Shown here one piece after another: positions 1-8,548 of a stretch of 64,000 nt of DNA. The position numbers and the translations under genes are program-made. The notes beneath the pieces were generated by a model. The model had not been told where the DNA came from. It did not search any database and saw only the letters and a list, made by a program, of their open reading frames with translations. Location: assembly GCF_022095615.2 (NCBI RefSeq), contig NZ_CP155559.1:989501-1053500 (forward strand). Direction: 5' to 3'. The DNA is from Bacillus thuringiensis. GTDB lineage: Bacteria; Bacillota; Bacilli; Bacillales; Bacillaceae_G. Positions within the stretch are counted from its first letter, which is position 1; each line of letters opens with the position of its first letter.

Positions 1-1041
1 AGAAGTTTGCGTGCGCAAGTGTTTGTGCGCGAGCAAATGAAGAGACTTTCGCAGTACGATATCCCTGTTTTTATTATTCACGGTAACCACGATCATTTAG
101 GGGGAAGCTGGGCAGCGATTGAGTTTCCGGAAAATGTTCATGTGTTTACAGAGCCTTATGTAGAAGAGAAATCATTTTATAAAAATGGTGAGTTGTTAGC
201 TTCTATTTACGGGTTTAGTTATTTGCAGCAAGCGGTAACGGATAATATGACAGCGCAGTATACGAAAATGAGTGATGCGCCTTTTCATATTGGCATGCTT
301 CACGGAAGTGTGGAAGGAGATGCAGAGCATAATCGCTATGCACCGTTTCAAATTCGTGAGTTGAAAGAAAAGCAGTTTGATTATTGGGCTCTTGGCCATA
401 TACATAAACGTGAAATTTTATCAGAAGAGCCGTGCATTATTTATCCAGGGAACATACAAGGACGTCATCGTAAGGAAACAGGGGAAAAGGGTGCGTACCT
501 GATTGAACTTACGAAACAAGGGTCGCAATGTTCATTTTTCCATACGGCTGATGTTGTATGGGATGAGATTGAAGTGAATATTGATGGACTTGAAACTGTT
601 GATGAAATTATGACGAGCATATCTACTGCGATGAATGAGTGCCGAAGAGGAGAGGAAGGTACACTACTAACTGTCGTATTTACAGGACAAGGCTCACTTT
701 CTCCTTATTTACGTGATGAAAAACGTGTAGAAGAGATTTTTCATATTTTAGCAGCTGGAGAAGAGCGAAAAGATTTTGTATATGCGATGAAGTGGAAAAA
801 TGAGACGGTTTCTTTTGCAGAAATTGAACGTTTGAAAGAAGAAAATCATTTCGTCGGTAGTGTGCTAAAGGAGTTAGAAGCTTTCACCAATATGGACGGC
901 GTGTTGCGCACGATTTGGACATCCCCTGTAGCACGTAATAGTATTGAATCTTTTACAGAGGAAGAGAAGAAAGAGATACAAAAGGAAGCAGAAAATATTA
1001 TTTTAGAGCAATTATTCCAGCAAGAGAGGGATAAAAAATGA
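1..1041 (+). CDS. yhaO: YhaO, SbcD-like metallophosphoesterase (5' end outside window)
   Basis: The gene is open from the first base, so its N-terminus lies upstream; about 347 codons are visible against roughly 400 in the family. A GNHDHLGG metal-binding motif lies near codon 30 and an ALGHIH motif near codon 130, both typical of calcineurin-like DNA exonuclease/phosphoesterase domains of the SbcD/Mre11 type. The stop overlaps the start of the SbcC-like gene by 4 bases (ATGA), so the two are translationally coupled. By family knowledge it should act with YhaN in DNA end processing or repair; the exact substrate is not visible here. Confidence 0.9.
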   Translation, partial: RSLRAQVFVREQMKRLSQYDIPVFIIHGNHDHLGGSWAAIEFPENVHVFTEPYVEEKSFYKNGELLASIYGFSYLQQAVTDNMTAQYTKMSDAPFHIGMLHGSVEGDAEHNRYAPFQIRELKEKQFDYWALGHIHKREILSEEPCIIYPGNIQGRHRKETGEKGAYLIELTKQGSQCSFFHTADVVWDEIEVNIDGLETVDEIMTSISTAMNECRRGEEGTLLTVVFTGQGSLSPYLRDEKRVEEIFHILAAGEERKDFVYAMKWKNETVSFAEIERLKEENHFVGSVLKELEAFTNMDGVLRTIWTSPVARNSIESFTEEEKKEIQKEAENIILEQLFQQERDKK

Positions 1042-3962
1042 GAATTGAAAAACTCCATATTTATGGGTACGGAAAATTAGAAAATGTGGAAATGGATCTG
1101 TCAATGCTGACGGTGTTGTACGGTGAGAATGAAGCGGGGAAATCGACAATTCGCTCATTTATGAAAAGTATTTTATTCGGTTTTCCGACGAGAGGACAGC
1201 GTCGATATGAGCCGAAAGAAGGCGGCAAGTATGGCGGTGCGATGACTGTACAAACAGAGAAGTACGGCCGTTTGAAAATTGAACGATTGCCAAAGACGGC
1301 AGCTGGTGAGGTAACCGTTTATTTTGAAGATGGGAAAACGGGCGGCGAAGAAATTTTACACGATATATTAAGCGGAATGAATGAAAGTTTATTTGAATCG
1401 GTCTTTTCTTTTGATATGCATGGCCTGCAAAATATTCATCAGCTTGGCGAATCGGATATCGGAAATTATTTATTTTCAGCAAGTGCAGTCGGAAGTGATG
1501 CGTTATTGCAGTTAGATAAAAAGTTAGAAAAAGAAATGGATCAGCGCTTTAAGCCGAGTGGTCGTAAGCCAGAAATTAACGTGTCACTGCAAGAGATGAA
1601 GAAGCTTGAAGAGAAGATGAAAGAGTGGCAAGGGAAAATTGGCACGTATGAAAAACAAGTGGAGCAGTTAAAAGAAAGTGAAGAGAAGCTAGCTACTGTT
1701 CGCGTGGAAAAAGAGAGTGCAGAGAAACGAAAGCAAGATTATGAAATATTAGCAGCGCTTGAACCGCTCGTTATTGAAAAGCGTGCGTATGAGAAAGTGT
1801 TAGAAAACGAAAATGAGCAGTTTCCTGTAAACGGGACGGCGCGTTATGAAGCGATTAAGGCGAAGATGGAGCCGCTTCAGTTACAAGTTGATTCGCTCCA
1901 TAAAAAAATAGAGACAGTGCAATCGGAAATGGAATCGATTCAAATAGATGAAGAGTTTTTACGAAAAGAAAGTTACGTAGAAGAACTTCGTATGCAGCAT
2001 ATGTCTTATGAAAATGCACGCCAAGAAATGCGTGATATGACAGGAAGTATTGCGAATATAAAAGAAGAACTGATAGAGCTAGAGAAACAAATTGGTGCTA
2101 CTTTTGAAAAAGAGACAGTTCTGTCGTTTGATATGAGTCTGGCAACGAAAGAGCTGATTACACAAACAGTACAAAAGGCGCGCGAATTAGAAACGCAAAA
2201 AGTACAGCTGGATGATCGCTTTAAAGTAGCGCAGGAGCAATTGGAAGAACAAGAAGAAAATATAAGACAGATTAAGCAACAAATGTTAGCGGATGAAGAG
2301 CGAAGTGCGTTAGCTGAGAAAGAAAAGTCGTTCCAAGATGCGGCGTTTATCGGTATGGGCGCAGAGAGAATGAAGCGCAAGTATGAGGAAAAAGCAGGAG
2401 CGGCTATGCAAAAGAAAAAGCAGTGGCAAAGAGTTTGTCTTCTGTTACTTCTTATTAACACAGTCGTTTTATTTACAAGCTTATTTATAGATAACCGCCT
2501 GCTCTTATTTATTAGTGTCATTATTTTTGTAGGGATCGTTCTTGCCCTTGTTTTATATAAAGATCCGTCCCATGGATTACAAGAAGAGCTTCTTACTCTT
2601 CAGCAAAGTGCTGGCGGGAGACAAAGTGAAGAAGCGATGTCTGTGCGCTATGAGTTAGAAAAAGATGAAGAGATTCGTAAGCTATTTGAGCGCGAGTCGT
2701 ACAAGTTGCAGCAAATGGAGCGAGCGTATGATAAAGTCGTTTCATCGTATGAGGAATGGGAGAGAGAAACGTTCCGCATTAGCGAACAAGTAGATGCATA
2801 TAAAACGCGCTATATGTTCCCAGAATTTTATACGTATGCGCACATATTGCCGGCATTTGAGCGCACGGAAAAAATGCAGCAATTATATCGTGAATTAGAA
2901 AAACAAGGCACGAGAAAATCTTCATTATATGAAATGATTTCGCAATTTGAACATAAACTAGAAACTGTTATTGGTAGTGCGGAGTATAGTAAGCTACACG
3001 AGGCGCAAAGTCATATGCAAAATGAAAAAGAGAAGCGCCAAACTTGTAAGCAGCTCAAAGAGAAGCTAGCGGAATGGCAAGAAGAATATGAGTTTATGCA
3101 AGAGCAACTGAAACAACTGTTAGTAGAACGAGATAGTTTATGGCATATTGCAGAGGCTACAGATGAAGAGATGTTTTTAGAAGCAGGTAAACTGGCAGAA
3201 AAACGTGAAGATGCGGATAAGCAAGTGGGGCGTTTATTACCACAAATTGATCTGTTAGAACAGCGTTTAACGAGTTTATCATTAGCTGAACATTATGAAG
3301 CTGACGATTATGATGAAAAATTAAAGCAAGAAATGACAGTCGCGCAAAATTGTCTTACGAAAGAGAAAGAACTGACAGAGCGCATTGCAAAGCATCGTAT
3401 GGAAATTGCGAATTTAGAAGAAGGAAGTACGTACGGTGATTTACTACACGAATGGGAAATGAAAAAAGCACAAGTGCGTGAACAAGTGAAGAAGTGGGCT
3501 GCGTATGCGGCCGCAAAGACAGTATTAACGAAAACGAAGCAATATTATCACGAAGTACATCTTCCTCGTATTTTACAAAAATCAGAAGAGTATTTCGTCT
3601 ATTTAACAGGCGGACGATATAGTAAAATCTTTTCACCGTCAGAGGCAGAGCCGTTCATTGTCGAGCGTAACGACGGTATGCGTTTTTACAGTCATGAGCT
3701 GAGTCAAGCGACAGCGGAGCAGTTATATTTATCGCTGAGATTTGCATTAGCGAAAACATTTGAGCATGATTATCCGTTCATTATTGACGATAGTTTCGTG
3801 CATTTTGATGCGGTAAGGACAAATCGTACGATTGAACTTATAAAGGAAATTGCGAAAGATAGGCAAGTCATCTTCTTTACATGTCATGCGCATTTACTAA
3901 CGTATTTTACAGAAAAACAGATTATAAAATTAGTGCGTAAGCGTAAAGAAAATGAGTTGTAG
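1038..3962 (+). CDS. yhaN: YhaN, SbcC/Rad50-like ATPase
   Basis: A 974-residue ATPase with Walker A GENEAGKST at residues 29-37. Long Glu/Lys-rich coiled-coil stretches flank the middle. A signature-like SQATAEQLYLS segment lies near 889 and Walker B IIDDSFVHFD at 915-924. This is the split ABC-ATPase plan of SbcC/Rad50. Two adjacent hydrophobic segments around residues 465-510 replace a zinc-hook region, suggesting membrane association rather than a Cys hook. Start ATG overlaps the yhaO stop. The protein probably forms a complex with YhaO in DNA metabolism (family inference). Confidence 0.92.
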   Translation: MRIEKLHIYGYGKLENVEMDLSMLTVLYGENEAGKSTIRSFMKSILFGFPTRGQRRYEPKEGGKYGGAMTVQTEKYGRLKIERLPKTAAGEVTVYFEDGKTGGEEILHDILSGMNESLFESVFSFDMHGLQNIHQLGESDIGNYLFSASAVGSDALLQLDKKLEKEMDQRFKPSGRKPEINVSLQEMKKLEEKMKEWQGKIGTYEKQVEQLKESEEKLATVRVEKESAEKRKQDYEILAALEPLVIEKRAYEKVLENENEQFPVNGTARYEAIKAKMEPLQLQVDSLHKKIETVQSEMESIQIDEEFLRKESYVEELRMQHMSYENARQEMRDMTGSIANIKEELIELEKQIGATFEKETVLSFDMSLATKELITQTVQKARELETQKVQLDDRFKVAQEQLEEQEENIRQIKQQMLADEERSALAEKEKSFQDAAFIGMGAERMKRKYEEKAGAAMQKKKQWQRVCLLLLLINTVVLFTSLFIDNRLLLFISVIIFVGIVLALVLYKDPSHGLQEELLTLQQSAGGRQSEEAMSVRYELEKDEEIRKLFERESYKLQQMERAYDKVVSSYEEWERETFRISEQVDAYKTRYMFPEFYTYAHILPAFERTEKMQQLYRELEKQGTRKSSLYEMISQFEHKLETVIGSAEYSKLHEAQSHMQNEKEKRQTCKQLKEKLAEWQEEYEFMQEQLKQLLVERDSLWHIAEATDEEMFLEAGKLAEKREDADKQVGRLLPQIDLLEQRLTSLSLAEHYEADDYDEKLKQEMTVAQNCLTKEKELTERIAKHRMEIANLEEGSTYGDLLHEWEMKKAQVREQVKKWAAYAAAKTVLTKTKQYYHEVHLPRILQKSEEYFVYLTGGRYSKIFSPSEAEPFIVERNDGMRFYSHELSQATAEQLYLSLRFALAKTFEHDYPFIIDDSFVHFDAVRTNRTIELIKEIAKDRQVIFFTCHAHLLTYFTEKQIIKLVRKRKENEL

Positions 3963-3985
3963 TGTGCTATACTAAAAGTAACTGA

Positions 3986-4948
<963 letters not shown>

Positions 4949-4964
4949 TAGTGTGAATAAAGTG

Positions 4965-5006
4965 GCCTCATTAAGTGTTAATACGCTTAGTGAGGCTGTT
5001 TTTTAT
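4965..5006 (+). terminator. Rho-independent terminator of yhaM
   Basis: An 11-bp stem (gcctcattaag with cttagtgaggc, one G-U) is followed by a T-rich tract. It lies 17 bases after the yhaM stop and ends the yhaONM transcript. Confidence 0.85.
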
Positions 5007-5025
5007 TGAAAATGAAATAAAATAG

Positions 5026-5112
5026 TTAAGAAGTACGCATGGGTGTAACGAAGAACTAATAAAACATATCTTGCCACTAGAATGGGAGCATATCAACTTT
5101 TTAGTTGAGTAA
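5026..5112 (+). pseudogene. C-terminal fragment of a Tn3-family transposase (tnpA)
   Basis: About 25 codons read EELIKHILPLEWEHINFLVE and then stop. Tn3-family TnpA proteins carry a C-terminal motif of the form SPLxWEHINLxGEY, so this is a recognisable tail. No upstream tnpA coding remains: an in-frame stop lies at 5023-5025, right after the yhaM terminator. The fragment ends exactly where a Tn3-type inverted-repeat sequence begins, suggesting the tail was cut by another insertion. A possible continuation is LFNLKRTAFSK at 7100-7135. The identification rests on motif memory, not a search. Confidence 0.6.
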
Positions 5113-5141
5113 CGCCAGCATTTCAGAAAAAATATGTTAAG
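5106..5141 (+). repeat. Left Tn3-type terminal inverted repeat
   Basis: A 36-bp sequence with core CGCCAGCATTTCAGAAAAAA and inner end TTAAG. It is inverted relative to 6989-7025 and abuts the TnpA fragment. Confidence 0.55.
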
Positions 5142-5151
5142 CAAAAAATAC

Positions 5152-5179
5152 AATAAGCTGTCCATATGGGCAGCTTATT
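5152..5179. other. Hairpin inside the cassette
   Basis: A 12-bp stem (aataagctgtcc / gggcagcttatt) with a 4-base loop. It lacks a clear long T tract, so it may be a weak terminator or part of the transposon end structure. Confidence 0.35.
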
Positions 5180-5398
5180 TACATAATTCTTGTTCTCGGA
5201 AGTAAAGTTTTAAAAGTAATTTATCCATAGTGATATTAAAATTACTACTAACAGGGGTAGCACCATATCGCTATCAACCTAATAAAACAAAATACCTCCT
5301 AAAATGAAAAAAGGGCTGACTTCTCACAATAACTAACTATAGAAAAAGAAAATTTTCATTTCTTGACAGTTATTAATTAATAAAACCGGTTGCTGAAT

Positions 5399-5998
5399 TT
5401 ATCCTTTGATGGAAAAGTCATATCCCTTTAAAGGTTGTTGAGTAGAATAATGAGTAATAACTCCAGTTATTAAAGAAATTAACCCCCAAATTAATGCAAG
5501 GTAATGTACTTGGGAACTTGGTAGAGTATAAATAAAAAGGCACCCAAGTGAAACTCCCAATATAACAAGTATGAAATATAAATAATCTAAATGAACCCAG
5601 CAAAGAATAAGAAAATGAGCGGCATTTATAATACATATTACAGGAAGTAACATATCCACATTCAGTTCTTTAATGAGAAGCAATACTGGAATACAAACAA
5701 CTACGACACCGGAGGAAAATGTAACCAATGATGAATACTGATTAGGTTTTGCAGACATTTTCATCACCTTAAATAAAGATACTCCAATTATAGGAATAAG
5801 CAATCCGCCCCATATATAAAACTCTACTACTGCTACTTTAGGTAATGCATAAGTTAATATAAATGCTAATAACCAAAAAACAGCACCTGCAATTAACATA
5901 AATCCTCCGCCTCGGTATTCTTTGATAAAATCATAGCGATCCTGACTAATCTCAACATTTTTAGGTACAAAAGGTATTCTCACAGTTTCCCTCCTCAA
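5399..5998 (-). CDS. Uncharacterised polytopic membrane protein
   Basis: 199 residues with a short charged N-terminus and about six hydrophobic segments spread from residue 33 to 190. A possible match is the DUF7010 group of Bacillus membrane proteins, from general appearance only. A cctcc block (ribosome site on minus strand) lies just upstream of the ATG. The gene lies inside the Tn3-type cassette, between the inverted repeats, and points against its surroundings. No catalytic motif is visible. Confidence 0.7.
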   Translation of the reverse strand: MRRETVRIPFVPKNVEISQDRYDFIKEYRGGGFMLIAGAVFWLLAFILTYALPKVAVVEFYIWGGLLIPIIGVSLFKVMKMSAKPNQYSSLVTFSSGVVVVCIPVLLLIKELNVDMLLPVICIINAAHFLILCWVHLDYLYFILVILGVSLGCLFIYTLPSSQVHYLALIWGLISLITGVITHYSTQQPLKGYDFSIKG

Positions 5999-6360
5999 TT
6001 AAATTTCCCCACTATTAAATGTCCTGTTTGCGGCGTCATTTCAAGTGATTTTGCAATGTCTTTTCATTTAAAATTCTAGAAAGTATTTAAGACTTCCTTC
6101 CTTGTTTTTTGGTGTGAGTGCTGGCTAGAGGTTTAGTGCACTACTTCTTGGAAGTTGATCTTGTAGCGCTCTTTTTCGTAATTTACTATGTTTTCCAAAG
6201 AAAATAGCGAAAGGCAAGGCGATGAATACATTTACAAAATGACAAAACTGTAAGAATACACGAATGTTTGTAAGAAAGTTCGATGTTTTCGTTTTTCTTT
6301 TTTTATTATAGTAAAAAAAGAAGAACGAAATATTCTCTTATGTAGGAAAGGAAGATAATA
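5999..6360. other. Gene-free stretch between the two cassette genes
   Basis: This AT-rich stretch carries the divergent start regions of the two membrane genes. At 5999-6079 a 26-codon open segment includes KCPVCGVISSDFAMSFHLK, a CxxC...H pattern like the edge of a zinc-binding domain. It ends in a stop and has no start or ribosome site, so it looks like a gene remnant. Nothing else is recognisable. Confidence 0.4.
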
Positions 6361-6690
6361 ATGATTGATCTATTAAATAAATGGATGTTAGAAAGTACAG
6401 GCAATTTCAATATCGTTGTAGGACTTACAGCACTTCTATTTTTAGGTTCAGTAATTGCACTTATTATTATTTACAAAAAAATTGGTAAACCAGATGAAAG
6501 AACAAATGCTATTTATTTAAAAATTACTTCTCGTATGTTTACTACTCAAATTCTAATGAATGCCATATTTATTTCTTTAGTTGGTAAAGATATTGAGAAT
6601 TTCCGTCAAATCTTTATATTATTTGAAGCTTTTGTATTCTTTATTGGAGCTATTTATTCGTTTAAATTATATAGACAGGAATACAAATAA
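6361..6690 (+). CDS. Small membrane protein, DUF2178-like
   Basis: 109 residues with about three to four hydrophobic segments. A cytoplasmic stretch KIGKPDERTNAIYLK follows the first, a layout I associate with DUF2178 proteins (tentative). A ggaaag ribosome site precedes ATG by about 8 bases. Its own terminator follows. It is the second gene inside the inverted-repeat-bounded segment and divergent from the 199-residue membrane protein. Function unknown. Confidence 0.75.
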   Translation: MIDLLNKWMLESTGNFNIVVGLTALLFLGSVIALIIIYKKIGKPDERTNAIYLKITSRMFTTQILMNAIFISLVGKDIENFRQIFILFEAFVFFIGAIYSFKLYRQEYK

Positions 6691-6711
6691 TTCACTTATA
6701 AGAAACAATAA

Positions 6712-6747
6712 AAAACAGTAGTATATAAAATCACTACTGTTTTTTAT
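6712..6747 (+). terminator. Terminator of the DUF2178-like gene
   Basis: A 9-bp stem (aacagtagt / actactgtt) is followed by six T residues. Confidence 0.85.
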
Positions 6748-6841
6748 TGTTCATTTTCAAATGTAAACTTTTCATTTTTAGTTAACTGTATATTCTATAC
6801 ATATGAGGTTAACATAACGTCTCATTATCGGTAGCAAGGAC

Positions 6842-6880
6842 AAGGAGGAACCCTGCTCTCACAGGAGAACCTCCTTTTTT
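6842..6880 (+). terminator. Orphan hairpin terminator, possible end of a short RNA
   Basis: AAGGAGG pairs with CCTCCTT around an inner CCTG/CAGG hairpin, followed by TTTTTT. No coding gene leads into it beyond the terminated one at 6690. The 5' arm is a perfect ribosome-binding sequence masked by the 3' arm. Confidence 0.5.
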
Positions 6881-6988
6881 ACGCTCTATGGATCTATGCA
6901 ATTTTTTATACATTCCTATCCTGGCGCGGTTTTGGGGTTCTTGTTTGTTACTGGATTAGCCGAAAAACTGTATAAAATCTTGCATGCT

Positions 6989-7025
6989 CTTAGCGTGTTT
7001 TTTTCAAAAATGCTGGCGATATCCC
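6989..7025 (-). repeat. Right Tn3-type terminal inverted repeat
   Basis: On the minus strand it carries CGCCAGCATTTTTG, an A tract and CACGCTAAG. It pairs with the copy at 5106-5141 in inverted orientation. Confidence 0.55.
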
Positions 7026-7189
7026 ACATCCATCAACTTATGAATTTTATAATGTCCTCAAACCAAGAATTTCGCGAGTTTTTAGTCCAAGAATGTTAGT
7101 TATTTAATCTTAAAAGAACAGCTTTTTCTAAATGAAGGGTAGGATTAACAAAACTGATACTTTCCGGTTTATGGAAAAATGAAAATAGA

Positions 7190-7227
7190 CTTAGCGTAGT
7201 AAATCCACATTTTTATGACGCTATCCC
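7190..7227 (-). repeat. Second, different Tn3-type end (Tn1546-like)
   Basis: On the minus strand this 38-bp sequence starts GGGATAGCGTCA and ends ACTACGCTAAG. It matches my recollection of the Tn1546 end at roughly 33 of 38 positions. Its orientation puts the element interior to the left, as expected for the right end of the transposon whose TnpA tail is at 5026-5112. Confidence 0.55.
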
Positions 7228-7276
7228 ATATAGAAATTCATTATTCTTCAGTTCAAAATGTTATCCAATAAAAAAA

Positions 7277-7294
7277 TATCTCGAATTTGAGATA
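7277..7294. promoter_or_regulatory. MhqR-type operator
   Basis: An 18-bp near-perfect palindrome, TATCTCGAATTTGAGATA, lies upstream of two ring-cleaving dioxygenase genes. In B. subtilis the MarR-type repressor MhqR binds a TATCTCGAATTCGAGATA-like site at mhq promoters and responds to quinones and catechol. The gene for such a repressor is not in this window. Confidence 0.7.
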
Positions 7295-7337
7295 AATCAC
7301 TTGCTTTTTAATCACTTGAGTTGTAAAGTGATAGTAA

Positions 7338-7383
7338 CGAAAGCGATTGAGTCATATGAAAAACATATACTCAGTTGCTTTCG
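7338..7383 (+). other. Long hairpin in the mhq leader
   Basis: Arms cgaaagcgattgagt and actcagttgctttcg pair over 15 bp with two G-U pairs, extended by catatg/catat around a short A-rich loop. No T tract follows, so it is not a simple terminator. It lies in the roughly 270-base region between the MhqR-type operator and the first dioxygenase gene. Confidence 0.6.
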
Positions 7384-7559
7384 GTATACAAAACAAAGTA
7401 ATTTATAAATGGATTCAGTGCAGCTTATTCAGTAAAAACTACGATTAAGCTATAAAAACATAATGAGCATAAATTGAAAAGTTAATAACCATATTATTTG
7501 TTGGAAATATTATTTTTTAGTTATCACTTGATTAGTAAAATGAAACGGAGGAATTATCA

Positions 7560-8504
7560 ATGTATGAAATTAAAGGGCATCATCACATTTCAATGGTTAC
7601 AAAAAACGGAAGTGAGAATAACCATTTTTATAAAAACGTACTTGGTTTACGCCGTGTGAAAATGACGGTAAATCAAGATGATCCGTCTATGTATCACTTA
7701 TTTTACGGAGATAAAACAGGAAGTCCAGGTACGGAATTATCATTTTTTGAAATGCCTTTAGTAGGAAAAACATACCGTGGTACGAATGCAATTACGCGAA
7801 TTGGATTACTCGTTCCTTCAGAGGATAGTTTACATTATTGGAAAGAACGATTTGAGAAATTTGATGTGAAACATAGTGAAGTGACAACATATGCAAATCG
7901 TCCTGCTTTGCAATTTGAGGATGCTGAAGGTCTTCGCCTCGTGCTACTCGTTTCAAACGGAGAAAAAGTGGAGCACTGGGAAACGTGGGAGAAATCCGAA
8001 GTTCCGGCTGAACATCAAATTCAAGGAATGGGTTCAGTGGAAATGACAGTTCGTAGACTTGATAAACTGGCGAGTACACTTACAGACATATTTGGTTATA
8101 CAGAGATTAGCCGAAATGACGAAGAAGCGATTTTCCAATCTATTAAAGGAGAAGCCTTCGGAGAAATCGTTGTGAAATATTTAGATGGTCCTACTGAAAA
8201 GCCGGGCCGCGGTAGCATTCACCATTTAGCAATTCGTGTGAAAAATGATGCAGAGCTTGCTTATTGGGAAGAACGAGTAATACAAAAAGGTTTCCATTCT
8301 TCAGGCATTATCGATCGTTTCTATTTTAAAAGCTTATACTTCCGTGAATCAAACGGAATCCTATTTGAAATTGCGACAGATGGACCAGGATTTACAGTGG
8401 ATGGAGATGTGGAACATTTAGGAGAAAGACTTGATTTGCCGCCGTTCTTAGAGGAAAAGCGAGCAGAGATTGAAGCGAAATTAGCACCTATTGAAGAGAA
8501 ATAA
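7560..8504 (+). CDS. Ring-cleaving dioxygenase (MhqO/MhqA-like), first copy
   Basis: 314 residues with two tandem VOC (glyoxalase/extradiol) modules, about 1-140 and 150-290. Candidate metal ligands are His7-His9 in module one, His221 in GSIHHLAI and Glu270 in LFEIATDGPGF. B. subtilis MhqA/MhqE/MhqO relatives act in hydroquinone and catechol resistance by ring cleavage. A cggagga ribosome site precedes ATG. It is followed 44 bases later by a paralogue, and both are probably one MhqR-type transcript. Confidence 0.88.
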   Translation: MYEIKGHHHISMVTKNGSENNHFYKNVLGLRRVKMTVNQDDPSMYHLFYGDKTGSPGTELSFFEMPLVGKTYRGTNAITRIGLLVPSEDSLHYWKERFEKFDVKHSEVTTYANRPALQFEDAEGLRLVLLVSNGEKVEHWETWEKSEVPAEHQIQGMGSVEMTVRRLDKLASTLTDIFGYTEISRNDEEAIFQSIKGEAFGEIVVKYLDGPTEKPGRGSIHHLAIRVKNDAELAYWEERVIQKGFHSSGIIDRFYFKSLYFRESNGILFEIATDGPGFTVDGDVEHLGERLDLPPFLEEKRAEIEAKLAPIEEK

Positions 8505-8548
8505 TAGAAGAGAAAATATAAATTTAAAAACCAATGGAGGAATATAAA

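Larger units (their letters stand above)
5106..7025. mobile_element. Putative Tn3-type inverted-repeat-bounded cassette (Tn4430-like ends)
   Basis: Left end 5106-5141 and right end 6989-7025 are inverted copies matching at about 27 of 37 positions. They share the core CGCCAGCATTT, an A tract and TTAAG/CTAAG. Outer-to-inner orientation is correct for a unit with its interior between them. The core resembles the 38-bp Tn4430 end as I remember it. No transposase or resolvase lies inside; the 1.9 kb interior holds two small membrane-protein genes. No clear 5-bp target duplication is seen directly at the ends, so this may be an eroded passive element. Confidence 0.5.

Noticed and set aside
2006..2521. 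A 171-codon minus-strand frame inside yhaN
   Set aside because: Shadow of the coding strand, with a low-complexity Ser/Cys/Phe composition typical of antisense frames.
6896..7099. A 67-codon frame of hydrophobic composition
   Set aside because: It runs through the Tn3-type inverted repeat at 6989-7025, lacks a ribosome site, and other frames over it have equal protein-like character; treated as transposon-end sequence.
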